A DNA stretch of 24,808 nt from a virus. The notes under the pieces were generated by a model. That model was not told the DNA's origin and made no database searches. It saw only the letters and a program-made list of their open reading frames with translations. The stretch is from IMG/VR virus record IMGVR_UViG_3300009149_000258, positions 1 to 24,808 of that record. The stretch is one strand, 5' to 3'. A program made the translations under genes and the position numbers. Position 1 is the stretch's first letter. The number at the start of each line of letters is the position of its first letter. Shown here piece by piece: positions 7,059-14,338 of the stretch.

Positions 7059-7337
7059 ATGAGATACTTAATATTGCTACTTGCTCTCTCCTCGGCCCCG
7101 GCCCATGCGGGACTGCTGGACCTGTTTGGGCTGCTGTCTTGGAATGATAGAGAAATTAACGATTATATCAAAACCGCCCCGGTGGTCGTGGGCGGCGTAA
7201 CCTTTGAAAAAGGCATGATCGAAAAAGGCGGCGTCCGGGTGATTGATAAAAAAGAACTGGACAAAATCGTTTCCAAGGACGTTGGAAAACGGAAAGCGGA
7301 TGCAATTCTGAAGGATTTTAACCTGGTGGTGAAATGA
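7059..7337 (+). CDS. Putative exported small protein 3 (92 aa)
   Basis: Start ATG 7059 is chosen over the upstream in-frame TTG 7047 because GAGG (7049-7052) sits six bases before it and the protein then begins directly with a signal: MRYLILLLALSSAPAHA, with a textbook AHA cleavage box. The mature ~75 residues begin with a hydrophobic amphipathic stretch (GLLDLFGLLSW), followed by a charged helical part (KKELDKIVSKDVGKRKADAILKDF). This short mature protein could associate with membranes or be a secreted peptide-like factor; no family is recognised. It overlaps the next gene by ATGA (7334-7337). Confidence 0.7.
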   Translation: MRYLILLLALSSAPAHAGLLDLFGLLSWNDREINDYIKTAPVVVGGVTFEKGMIEKGGVRVIDKKELDKIVSKDVGKRKADAILKDFNLVVK

Positions 7338-8152
7338 TGCGGATACTATTTTTATTTCTATTACTGGCCGGGAACTTGTGGGCCGGTAGTTATGATACCC
7401 TCAACGTCGGCGGGACCGGGGATGGGATTACATATTTTGGTGGACTAATCCTACCCAGACCTGACGCACTGGTTGCTGGATATAATTTTAATGGTAGTGC
7501 ATTAGACATAACAAGCAATTATAATGGTTCTGCGACCGGAATAACTTATGTAGATAGTAAAGCCGGTTATAAAAAATGTATACAAACTACGGGGTCGGCT
7601 AGTGGAATAGATTGCGGCGATATAAATGAAATTGACGGTGCCGGTGCAATAACTATTTCCTTTTGGTTGTATTGGTTTGATCCGTCTACAAGTGGTACTT
7701 TTGACGTGTACAGAAAATATTTATCAAGTTTTTCTAATTTAAGGATATACTCAGACGGCTCTTATTTAAATTGGCGCAATGAATATAGTGGTACTGATAC
7801 TAGGGCCAGAATAATAATATCGTCGATTGCAGCAAATACATGGACCCATGTTGTTTATGTTTTTGATGGCTCTTTGATCGGCAACGCAAATAGACTAAAA
7901 TTATATTTAAACGGGGAATATAACACCTTTAATTCGTTTATAGATGATCCGGTTCCGGCCACTATAGCAAACTCCGGTACAGCACACTTTTACATCGTAC
8001 AACCCTTATCGATAGGTATTGCATGTAGGATAGATCAATTTTTAATTTATGATATTCCATTACTCCAGAGGGAAATAAAGCAAATTTATATGGATACTAT
8101 GGAGGGATATATAGATAATTCCACATCTACCTCCGACACGCTGAAATTTTAA
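7334..8152 (+). CDS. Putative exported LamG-domain protein 4 (272 aa)
   Basis: An N-terminal signal (about 1-17, MMRILFLFLLLAGNLWA) is followed by a concanavalin-like LamG jelly roll at about 44-254. Hallmarks are YKKCIQTTGSASG, ITISFWLYW, the signature NTWTHVVYVFDGS with RLKLYLNGEY, and the closing CRIDQFLIYDIPLLQREI. LamG folds bind glycans or proteins, often with calcium. A host-surface polysaccharide is the natural ligand for a phage, but this is inference. The gene is more AT-rich than the preceding one. Related LamG domains occur in the genes at 11109 and 19706, all with the same strand order and a similar GKC box. A Ser/Thr tail ends the protein. Confidence 0.85.
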   Translation: MMRILFLFLLLAGNLWAGSYDTLNVGGTGDGITYFGGLILPRPDALVAGYNFNGSALDITSNYNGSATGITYVDSKAGYKKCIQTTGSASGIDCGDINEIDGAGAITISFWLYWFDPSTSGTFDVYRKYLSSFSNLRIYSDGSYLNWRNEYSGTDTRARIIISSIAANTWTHVVYVFDGSLIGNANRLKLYLNGEYNTFNSFIDDPVPATIANSGTAHFYIVQPLSIGIACRIDQFLIYDIPLLQREIKQIYMDTMEGYIDNSTSTSDTLKF

Positions 8153-8165
8153 TAAAAGGATAAAA

Positions 8166-8372
8166 ATGGATTCAACACAATTCAGCATTAAACTGCGGGA
8201 CATTTTGAAACAGTTCGCAAAGGCGGGTGAATATAAAATCCTGTCAAAAGATATGGATATGCTGATCGTAATGACTGAGACTGAAATAACAATGCTCGTG
8301 TCCAGCTATATGATTGAGGATACGATAAAAGGCCCGGATGAACTGATTAAAAACGAGGCGATAAGAGGATGA
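8166..8372 (+). CDS. Small hypothetical protein (68 aa)
   Basis: Not recognised. It is predicted largely helical (FSIKLRDILKQFAKAGEYKIL) with a short beta-hairpin (MLIVMTETEITMLV), has no signal or membrane segment, and is acidic overall. AAAAGGATAAAA precedes ATG 8166. The stop overlaps the next start as ATGA at 8369-8372, so the two are translationally coupled. It opens a three-gene set of short proteins between the exported cluster and the scaffold. Confidence 0.6.
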   Translation: MDSTQFSIKLRDILKQFAKAGEYKILSKDMDMLIVMTETEITMLVSSYMIEDTIKGPDELIKNEAIRG

Positions 8373-8641
8373 GAAAGCTTGGCCGGTACATAGTCAATAT
8401 ACTGCTGTCTATAGATCAGCTGGGGAACTCCCTGCTATTGGGTGACCCAGACGAAACAATCAGCAGCCGACTAGGGCGTATTAAAGAGAAGTGGGGCGGC
8501 ACCATCCCTGCCCGCAGGCCAGTATCGAAGTTCACTGCCTGGTGGCTAAATAAGATCGACAAGAACCACGTGGAGGACGCTATAGAGCATGACGAGGGAA
8601 AGGACGGGTTAATTGATAAACCGGATTACGGTGCTGTTTAA
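8369..8641 (+). CDS. Conserved small phage protein with GDPDETISSR box (90 aa)
   Basis: The sequence (YIVNILLSIDQLGNSLLLGDPDETISSRLGR, then AWWLNKIDKNHVEDAIEHDEG) matches a pattern I recall from many phages of Gram-negative bacteria. There the protein is about 70-90 residues long, has a DQLxNxLxxGDPDETISSR core and an HxxxAIExDE end, and is usually encoded among lysis or head genes. Its function is not established. The first helix is amphipathic rather than clearly transmembrane. ATGA overlap with the previous gene supports the start. This recollection should be tested by a homology search. Confidence 0.65.
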   Translation: MRKLGRYIVNILLSIDQLGNSLLLGDPDETISSRLGRIKEKWGGTIPARRPVSKFTAWWLNKIDKNHVEDAIEHDEGKDGLIDKPDYGAV

Positions 8642-8659
8642 CACGGGAAAGGTTAAATA

Positions 8660-8935
8660 ATGGATGCTTATATCGCTTGGCTTGCCAATAATTGGGTAGA
8701 GGTCACTATATGCTTTTTCATGGCAGATAGGGCACTCCAGATACTTGCAAAACTTGCCAGCCGGACTAAATGGTCATGGGATGACAAGGCCATTGAGGTA
8801 GCCTTTATAGTTGTTGACGGTATAAAGGATACCATTAAATCATTGATAAGTGGATCGTACAAAAATATCAAGAATGGAAGCGGAAAAACAAGCAACAAGG
8901 CATCCACAAGGAAAAAGTTATTTGATAAAATATAA
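8660..8935 (+). CDS. Small protein with N-terminal hydrophobic segment, holin-like size (91 aa)
   Basis: Residues about 3-33 (YIAWLANNWVEVTICFFMADRALQILAKL) form one probable membrane helix. Then come a WSWDDKAIEVAFIVVDGIKD segment and a strongly basic, Lys/Ser-rich tail (KNIKNGSGKTSNKASTRKKLF). One membrane helix plus a basic cytoplasmic tail, at 91 residues, fits small holins or other phage inner-membrane proteins, and the neighbouring GDPDETISSR gene is often near lysis genes. The assignment remains weak because no endolysin is adjacent. GGGAAAGG precedes ATG 8660. Confidence 0.6.
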   Translation: MDAYIAWLANNWVEVTICFFMADRALQILAKLASRTKWSWDDKAIEVAFIVVDGIKDTIKSLISGSYKNIKNGSGKTSNKASTRKKLFDKI

Positions 8936-8976
8936 CCAACCCGGTAAAGAAACTCCGGTATTTAATTACAAATCAC

Positions 8977-8982
8977 AAAGGA
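8977..8982 (+). promoter_or_regulatory. Ribosome binding site setting the scaffold start
   Basis: AAAGGA lies seven bases before ATG 8990. An in-frame GTG at 8987 directly abuts this ATG and would add one residue, but its spacing is less favourable. Confidence 0.6.
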
Positions 8983-8989
8983 AAGTGTG

Positions 8990-9649
8990 ATGGCAACAAT
9001 GCAAGAACTCCTTGACGCTTTAGGGACAAACGAAGAAGCGAAAACGCTGGTTACTGAAACTTTCGCGAAAGCAGAGGCGGCCGGTAAAATCCAAATAGCC
9101 AATAGAGAGATTTCCGAGGAAAGGGACGCTCTGAAAGAGGCTAAAAAAGCCCTGAAAGCAGAAAAGGACGCATTAGAAATAAAAATCAATGCGGAAACGG
9201 CCAAGGGAACGGCTACCCCAGAACTGTCTAAACTGCTCGCTGATAATGAGCGGTTAAAAACGGATCTGGCGGACTTAACAGGGAAATTCACCGCCAGCGA
9301 AACAGCCAAAGAACAGTCTGAGCGATTGGCAAAAGAGGCCAGCTTAACCTCTCAATTTACCGCCCTGTTGAGTAAAGGCAATGCAAAGAACCCGGATGAC
9401 GCTCTGGCTATCATGAAAGCCAGGGGCCACATTAAACAGGATGAAACCAGTAAGGAGTATTTGACGCTTCGGCTCAATAAAGAGAAGAAATTCGAAGCGG
9501 CAACAGCCGAGGAAACGGTTGCGAATTTCCTTGAGAGTAATCCCGATTATGTTAAGCCATCCGGTAACAACGGTTCCGGGCAATCTCATACGGGCGGTGG
9601 TAACACCGGGTCCGGTGGACTGCTCAAGAGTCCACGTGACAAATTATAA
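8990..9649 (+). CDS. Capsid scaffolding protein
   Basis: A 219-residue, Lys/Glu/Ala-rich protein with a long coiled coil at about 20-120 (ERDALKEAKKALKAEKDALE, LLADNERLKTDLADLTGKF). A helical segment (AKNPDDALAIMKARGHI) and a Gly/Asn/Ser-rich flexible linker (GNNGSGQSHTGGGNTGSGG) lead to a short basic C-terminus, LLKSPRDKL. Coiled coil plus a basic C-terminal capsid-binding tail, directly before the major capsid gene, is the usual picture of a scaffold that templates procapsid assembly and is then lost. No serine protease domain is fused to it and no separate maturation protease is seen in the window, so scaffold exit rather than proteolysis is likely. Confidence 0.85.
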   Translation: MATMQELLDALGTNEEAKTLVTETFAKAEAAGKIQIANREISEERDALKEAKKALKAEKDALEIKINAETAKGTATPELSKLLADNERLKTDLADLTGKFTASETAKEQSERLAKEASLTSQFTALLSKGNAKNPDDALAIMKARGHIKQDETSKEYLTLRLNKEKKFEAATAEETVANFLESNPDYVKPSGNNGSGQSHTGGGNTGSGGLLKSPRDKL

Positions 9650-9665
9650 TTAAAAGGAGTATACA

Positions 9666-10604
9666 ATGGCAGCAGTATCCTTGCTTGAGGCCTCAAAAGG
9701 CCAGCCGACAGAGCAGCAAAGGGCCATTATCCAGACGTATGCCAGTTCCTACCATCCTCTTATGATGGCCCCCGTGGTCAACCAGGACAAGGGGATTTCG
9801 AGGGACTGGAATATCAACGGATATTTGCCAGGGAAAGTTGGAAATCGTGCACCTGGTTCCGACTTTACCAGTACCAAAGTTCTCAAAGTTCCCATGAAAG
9901 AAGTTTACAAAATCTACGGAGCCAAGACCGAGATCGACAGTTACGTAGCCGCCGCAATGCCCAGTGAGATACCGTACCAGAAAGAAGCGGATATACTCAT
10001 GACCGCACTGCTCACCACTCAGCATATGTTCCAGGGTACCGGGGCGAGTAACGACATGCGGGGCTTCCGGCAGATGATTTCCGACGTATCCGAGTACAGC
10101 GGCCAGAACGTTGCTTCCGGTGCTACCGGTGGCGGTGATCTTCCAACGCTGCTTAAAATGGATGAGTTTGTTGACGTGGTTAACGTCACTGACCAGACAT
10201 TCATCTATTCAAGCCGGATTAATCGGCGTTATATTTCCACCCTGTTCCGGCTGCACGACACCGCCGGACAGCAGGCAATCAGTTGGGCACCGGATGATAC
10301 CGGGAAACAGATCGCATATTACAATGGTATTCCGTGGATTGTCCTGCATGACGGTACGGGTGCGAATGTGCTTTCAACCGTAGAAACCGCCACGGCTAAT
10401 ACCGGCGGTACTGCATGCTCTACCTACATTGTGACATGGGGTGAAACTATGGCCCACCTGTCACAGATGGGAGAGATTACGTACAAAATGGCGCAGGATG
10501 GAACAAACCTGAACGCCACCGCTTTTGAGCTGTACCTGGCTACTATCGCTAAGATACCCCGGTGCATCGGTCGCTTGTCTAACGTTAAAAACGCTACCGC
10601 GTAA
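9666..10604 (+). CDS. Major capsid protein
   Basis: A 312-residue protein behind AAAAGGAGT, encoded right after the scaffold. It forms the icosahedral shell. Size, position and a low-cysteine, Gly/Thr-rich sequence of mixed strands and helices agree with the HK97-like fold. Recognisable parts are the N-terminal arm (SKGQPTEQQRAIIQTYASSY), an extended charged segment (SRDWNINGYLPGKVGNRAPG, E-loop-like), a helix (YQKEADILMTALLTTQHMFQG), and a C-terminal region with a strand-rich domain (QIAYYNGIPWIVLHDG) and ELYLATIAKIPRCIGR. Exact fold family cannot be fixed by eye. The operon appears to end after the next gene at a terminator hairpin, which fits separate high expression of capsid genes. Confidence 0.85.
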   Translation: MAAVSLLEASKGQPTEQQRAIIQTYASSYHPLMMAPVVNQDKGISRDWNINGYLPGKVGNRAPGSDFTSTKVLKVPMKEVYKIYGAKTEIDSYVAAAMPSEIPYQKEADILMTALLTTQHMFQGTGASNDMRGFRQMISDVSEYSGQNVASGATGGGDLPTLLKMDEFVDVVNVTDQTFIYSSRINRRYISTLFRLHDTAGQQAISWAPDDTGKQIAYYNGIPWIVLHDGTGANVLSTVETATANTGGTACSTYIVTWGETMAHLSQMGEITYKMAQDGTNLNATAFELYLATIAKIPRCIGRLSNVKNATA

Positions 10605-10615
10605 GGGGGTATATC

Positions 10616-11050
10616 GTGGCTAATCAAAGTTATGGCGTACCGGGTCTCGTAATGATGGAGGGGACGGTTCATTTAACTGCTGCTCTTGGTTCCATTGCCC
10701 ATTCTGGTGCAAAGGTGGCTATTGGTAAGGGTATGTATATTCTGGAACTTTCCATTACCAGTATCGAAATTGCATCGCATGACGAGGTTTATTCGTACAC
10801 TATTACGGCCAATACCCGTGCTGCCTCTACCACATGGAAAGAGATCGCACAGATAGGGCCGTATGGCGCTTACCAGATTACCGGTAAGGCCGGTGATGAT
10901 AATTTTTCCACAGCGTCCTCTAAAATCTATGTGGGTATATACAACCCGTATGATTTTGAGATACGTGCTCGGCAATGTGTCGATGGTACTATCGCCTCCG
11001 GTATTAACACCGGTATTAAGGTTTACACGTCGAATTTGTTACCGGCGTAA
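10616..11050 (+). CDS. Putative capsid-associated or decoration protein (144 aa)
   Basis: It starts at GTG 10616 behind AAGGGGGT. The product is beta-rich and nearly neutral, with repeated small residues (VHLTAALGSIAHSGAKVAIGKGM, YSYTITANTRAASTTWKEIA, TGIKVYTSNLLPA). It lies immediately after the capsid gene and before a terminator, the usual place for head decoration or stabilisation proteins; the assignment is by position only. It has no signal peptide, so it belongs to the head rather than to the export cluster. No family is recognised. Confidence 0.6.
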   Translation: MANQSYGVPGLVMMEGTVHLTAALGSIAHSGAKVAIGKGMYILELSITSIEIASHDEVYSYTITANTRAASTTWKEIAQIGPYGAYQITGKAGDDNFSTASSKIYVGIYNPYDFEIRARQCVDGTIASGINTGIKVYTSNLLPA

Positions 11051-11056
11051 CGGATT

Positions 11057-11087
11057 GGGGGCGGCCTTTCGGGGCCGCCTCTATCTT
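11057..11087 (+). terminator. Terminator hairpin closing the capsid operon
   Basis: GGCGGCC (11060-11066) pairs perfectly with GGCCGCC (11073-11079) across a TTTCGG loop. G-U and G-C pairs extend the base, and a TCTATCTT tract follows. It lies just past the stop of the capsid-associated gene. The T run is interrupted, so termination may be partial. Confidence 0.75.
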
Positions 11088-11108
11088 AACTTATGAGGAT
11101 AAAATAAA

Positions 11109-12683
11109 ATGGCTGTATTCAAATTAACGAACCTTGAGCGGATGAAGTTATTTTTACAGTTGTCTACATCTGACACCAAGAAACCCGCCGAGATTGCGCG
11201 GTGGATTCCCCAGGTATCGGCAAGGATACAGCGGCATTTAAAGAGGTGGTTACAAAAGGGACAGCATACGCAATATCTTGACCCCATGCCAGGGAAAAGG
11301 GATTATAGGTTATGGGCGTACCCCGTGGACAGCATTACCGGTGCAAGCTACGACCAGGACGCGCTTTATAATGGCACGAGCGAAACCGATTTGACAAGTA
11401 TTGATTATTTAATATCAGCGAATAAAAAGGATATTATTTTTGATACCACGTACAATACGGCACCAAAGGGGATACGGGTTAGCAGTGTTGGCGGCATGGC
11501 ATCAAATGGAATAAATAATACGTTTTCCCTTGCCGGTGCTGCCGGGGTATGGACTGCCGGGAAATACCTGTATGGTGCTTTATCTGCCGCAGTTGGGAAG
11601 ATTGTTTCCGCTACTGACCCGACGTGGACTGATTCTGATAATCTGGTCATGAAACACAGGTTTAATTATGGGAGCGGAGCTACGGCAACGGACGACGAGG
11701 GGACTTATGACGGGACAATAACTACCGCAACATGGGCCACTAGTGACACCGATTACGGGAATTGTATTGAATTTTCTGGCGGTACTGACAATGTTGATTT
11801 TGATGATGTTACGGAATTAAATAGCGCGGCCGCCTTTACAATAGGATTTTATTTTAATTATAATAGCATATCTGCAACCGGCCAGATATTACGCAAGGGG
11901 CCGTATGATGTTTCTCCCGATGATCACTTGGGAATAGATTTACTGGCCGGATATGGTAGACTGCGGCTTGTTGGTTCGGTTTCTTCAACTTCTTTTACTG
12001 CGCATTTTGATTATGATGCAGAATTTGATGCAGGTGATTGGCATAAGGTTATTATCGTTTTTGATGGATCTGGTACACTTGATGCTGACAAGGTAAAAAT
12101 GTATGTGGATGGAACATCTAAAACATTGACATTCACGGGTACAGTACCGTCGGCACTTGGAGATATGGCAACGGATAAACTACATATTGGCTGTCAGACT
12201 AATGCAATTTCAAAGATCGCAATTGATGGTAAAATAGATAATCTTATGATATGGAGTACATCATTAACGGCCGCTCAGGCACTTGCATGGTGCAGTGTTG
12301 CGGATAGTACAAAAATAGTGTGTACTAATTTAATCGGTACATTTGACGAAGCCGAAACCCTGACCGAGTACACCACAATTGACGCGTTCGGCAATCTGAC
12401 AACCGCCACCAGCGGCACAACCGGGACGCTAACGAGTATCGGCAGCCCGTCCCTGGCACAACTATACCCCAGCATTACAATGGCCTGTGAGTGGGCTATA
12501 CGGCTCTTAATTGACCGGAAATACAATATTGAGAAGATATTTCAATCAAGAGATAAGACGGAATGGGCCGCCAGCAGTGCAGAACGCAAAGCGGCATTTA
12601 ATGAGCCGGATATTGTGGACATGCTGGCCCCGTATGTCAACCGTGACCCTCACGCAATCGGATTCACCGAGGAAGTCAACTAA
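11109..12683 (+). CDS. Head-tail connector (adaptor) protein with inserted LamG domain
   Basis: A chimeric 524-residue protein. Residues 1-120 (FKLTNLERMKLFLQLSTSDT, then IPQVSARIQRHLKRWLQKG) and the last ~75 (YPSITMACEWAIRLLIDRKY, ending EEVN) read like the two halves of a small helical phage adaptor of the kind that sits under the portal. Between them, at about 178-400, is a LamG jelly roll: YGNCIEFSGG, FTIGFYFNY, the signature DWHKVIIVFDGSG with KVKMYVDGT, and IDGKIDNLMIWSTSLTAAQ. Position after the capsid genes and before the neck/tail-terminator candidates supports a connector. An externally projecting LamG loop on a neck protein would be a decoration or glycan-binding domain. ATG 11109 follows GAGG. 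The LamG part is clear; the connector role is inferred. Confidence 0.75.
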   Translation: MAVFKLTNLERMKLFLQLSTSDTKKPAEIARWIPQVSARIQRHLKRWLQKGQHTQYLDPMPGKRDYRLWAYPVDSITGASYDQDALYNGTSETDLTSIDYLISANKKDIIFDTTYNTAPKGIRVSSVGGMASNGINNTFSLAGAAGVWTAGKYLYGALSAAVGKIVSATDPTWTDSDNLVMKHRFNYGSGATATDDEGTYDGTITTATWATSDTDYGNCIEFSGGTDNVDFDDVTELNSAAAFTIGFYFNYNSISATGQILRKGPYDVSPDDHLGIDLLAGYGRLRLVGSVSSTSFTAHFDYDAEFDAGDWHKVIIVFDGSGTLDADKVKMYVDGTSKTLTFTGTVPSALGDMATDKLHIGCQTNAISKIAIDGKIDNLMIWSTSLTAAQALAWCSVADSTKIVCTNLIGTFDEAETLTEYTTIDAFGNLTTATSGTTGTLTSIGSPSLAQLYPSITMACEWAIRLLIDRKYNIEKIFQSRDKTEWAASSAERKAAFNEPDIVDMLAPYVNRDPHAIGFTEEVN

Positions 12684-13126
12684 TGGCCGATAAAGTAAAA
12701 TTTACAAGCAATATCAAACAGCATATTTCCGGATGGAATAAAAAGCTTGCCAATTTTAAGAAATATGTTGGCGATGCTTTTACCGCAGCTAATGAGCAAT
12801 GGAAAACTAACCTTGTAAGCCGGTTCCTGTCCGGTCGGCCCGGGCTTAGGAATATATCCGGAAAGGCCGCCGGGTCATGGAAAGGTAAAGTATCAATTTC
12901 GGGTAATAAAGTACGTGGTATTGTCATGAGCAAGATACCGGGACACTCATTCAATTATATCATGGCCCATGAAGATCCGAGAGTCAGAAATACAGCTTTT
13001 GGAAAACCATCAAAGGCATGGATACTCCCGAAACGTACCGATATATTCGGATTGTGGCAGGGTGAGGGCGGTAAACGATACTTTGGTACCGCAATGGACA
13101 TACTTGCATCAAAAGGGGTTATTTAA
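12683..13126 (+). CDS. Putative neck or tail-completion protein (147 aa)
   Basis: A basic protein with a helical N-terminus (WNKKLANFKKYVGDAFTAANEQWKTNLVSRFLSG) followed by short strands and basic loops (KVSISGNKVRGIVMSKIPGHSF, SKAWILPKRTD). This helix-then-beta layout with many Lys/Arg residues is the general style of HK97 gp10-like and related tail-completion proteins, and the gene is at that locus between connector and tail terminator. Start and stop codons overlap both neighbours by one base (TAATG), indicating tight translational coupling. The family is inferred from order and composition rather than from a diagnostic motif. Confidence 0.6.
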   Translation: MADKVKFTSNIKQHISGWNKKLANFKKYVGDAFTAANEQWKTNLVSRFLSGRPGLRNISGKAAGSWKGKVSISGNKVRGIVMSKIPGHSFNYIMAHEDPRVRNTAFGKPSKAWILPKRTDIFGLWQGEGGKRYFGTAMDILASKGVI

Positions 13127-13611
13127 TGGCTACTTCAGCAAAACAGCGGGTACGCAACGCCATTGTTTATAATCTACAGCAGATAGATAAAACGGGATCA
13201 TATAATACTAAAATTATGGAGGCGGTACCGTACCCGGTATGGGATCGGAGCCGGTTTACAAGCCTCCCGGCCTGTTCAATTGTTCAGTTTATTGACACCG
13301 GATTTACCAGTGGAGCCGATGGACAGAATAAAATAGCCAACGTATTTATTGATTGCGTTCTTGACTCACTCGGAGAGGGTGACTTGACCGACGCCCAGGA
13401 CGCTATACAGGCCGATATAGAGCGCAGGTTTGCCAACTTCTATTGGATGCCTGAGGCGGCAACCTCGGCCAGTACCCCGACCTGTACAGATCCTGAGTTC
13501 GTTGATGCTACCCCCTACGGTTCGGAGGAAACCGGCCCGGATTGCGGTATTGTTATACAGTATAAAATACACTATGCACAGGACAGAAAAAACCCGAATA
13601 CAACCATATAA
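13126..13611 (+). CDS. Putative tail terminator protein (161 aa)
   Basis: An N-terminal helix (KQRVRNAIVYNLQQI) is followed by an extended region (VPYPVWDRSRFTSLPACSIVQFIDTG), a strand (NVFIDCVLDSLG), another helix (DAQDAIQADIERRFANF) and a C-terminal strand (GIVIQYKIHYAQD). This alpha-beta order is that of tail terminator proteins, which cap the tube and join tail to head. Its place just before the tail tube region agrees. It has four cysteines, unusual for the class, but they do not form a visible zinc site. It overlaps the previous gene by one base. Confidence 0.65.
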   Translation: MATSAKQRVRNAIVYNLQQIDKTGSYNTKIMEAVPYPVWDRSRFTSLPACSIVQFIDTGFTSGADGQNKIANVFIDCVLDSLGEGDLTDAQDAIQADIERRFANFYWMPEAATSASTPTCTDPEFVDATPYGSEETGPDCGIVIQYKIHYAQDRKNPNTTI

Positions 13612-13620
13612 GGAGATAAT

Positions 13621-13806
13621 ATGAAAATTCAAGTAACGCAAACCGGGACAGTAACCCATGAGGGTGTCAATTATACCGGTAGCCAGCAGCTGGACGTACC
13701 GGACAAGGTGGCAATGGCCGAAGAAAAAGCCGGTAATGCTACCATAATCGGGAAACTAGTAATGGACAAACCAAAGGAGAAACGAAATGCTTTTGACAGT
13801 GAATAA
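13621..13806 (+). CDS. Small beta-rich protein (61 aa)
   Basis: A 61-residue product behind AAGGAGAT. The core reads V-T-H-EG-V-NYTGSQQLDVPDKVAMAEEKAGNA, matching a short module in phage structural proteins in which a value such as (Y)xxGxxxDVPDxxAxxLxxxGxA follows a first strand. The N-terminal ~45 residues of the next protein have the same arrangement (KVYKDADGRDYPAGDCIDVTD), so the two are probably paralogous modules. The C-terminus is charged. The reading frame overlaps the next gene by 20 nt. Function unknown; likely an accessory head-tail or tail-tube protein. Confidence 0.6.
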   Translation: MKIQVTQTGTVTHEGVNYTGSQQLDVPDKVAMAEEKAGNATIIGKLVMDKPKEKRNAFDSE

Positions 13807-14338
13807 CGGGAAAGTTTACAAGGACGCGGACGGCCGGGATTACCCTGCCGGTGATTGTATCGATGTTACCGATATTGAGGGCCGGATATTAATTGACAAT
13901 GAGACATGTTCGGTGTCCGCAGTGGTGCCGGATAACACGCCCAATGATGACGATTTAGAACTGCGGAAACGTGGAATTTCCGTTAATGGCCATACTGCCG
14001 AATTTCAGAAAGGCGGCATTGTCGAAAAGGTACACGGCTTTATACTGTGCGATTACAGCAACATGGGCCAGCCGTCATACGCCGGGAAAACGCTGCTATT
14101 CACCCATTATAAGCCGGTGGATGTATTTGAGACCAGGATTGAAGCCACTTTGGCCTATATCGTGAGCATTAAACACGCCGAGAAAAAGAAAGCGGTCCCG
14201 GTACCCGAACCGACCCCGGCCCCGGTAATTGAGCCGGTAATTGAAAAAGAAACAATAAAAGAACCGGAAACTCCGGTAACACCCCAGGTACCCACGCCTA
14301 AACGTGGCAGACCTTTTAAATCAGGAGGTAAAAAGTAA
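13787..14338 (+). CDS. Two-part protein with Pro/Glu linker and AT-hook-like tail (183 aa)
   Basis: Behind AAAGGAG. Residues 1-45 form a beta module like that of the preceding 61-residue protein. Residues about 55-130 form a second globular part (GISVNGHTAEFQKGG, GFILCDYSNMG, ATLAYIVSIKHA). Residues 137-170 are a Pro/Glu/Val-rich linker (PVPEPTPAPVIEPVIEKE), and the end is PKRGRPFKSGGKK with an RGRP core at 173-176. RGRP flanked by basic residues is the AT-hook minor-groove DNA-binding motif, surprising in a tail-region gene. It may simply be a basic tail contacting DNA or an acidic partner. Its stop overlaps the next start by one base (TAATG). Confidence 0.65.
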   Translation: MLLTVNNGKVYKDADGRDYPAGDCIDVTDIEGRILIDNETCSVSAVVPDNTPNDDDLELRKRGISVNGHTAEFQKGGIVEKVHGFILCDYSNMGQPSYAGKTLLFTHYKPVDVFETRIEATLAYIVSIKHAEKKKAVPVPEPTPAPVIEPVIEKETIKEPETPVTPQVPTPKRGRPFKSGGKK

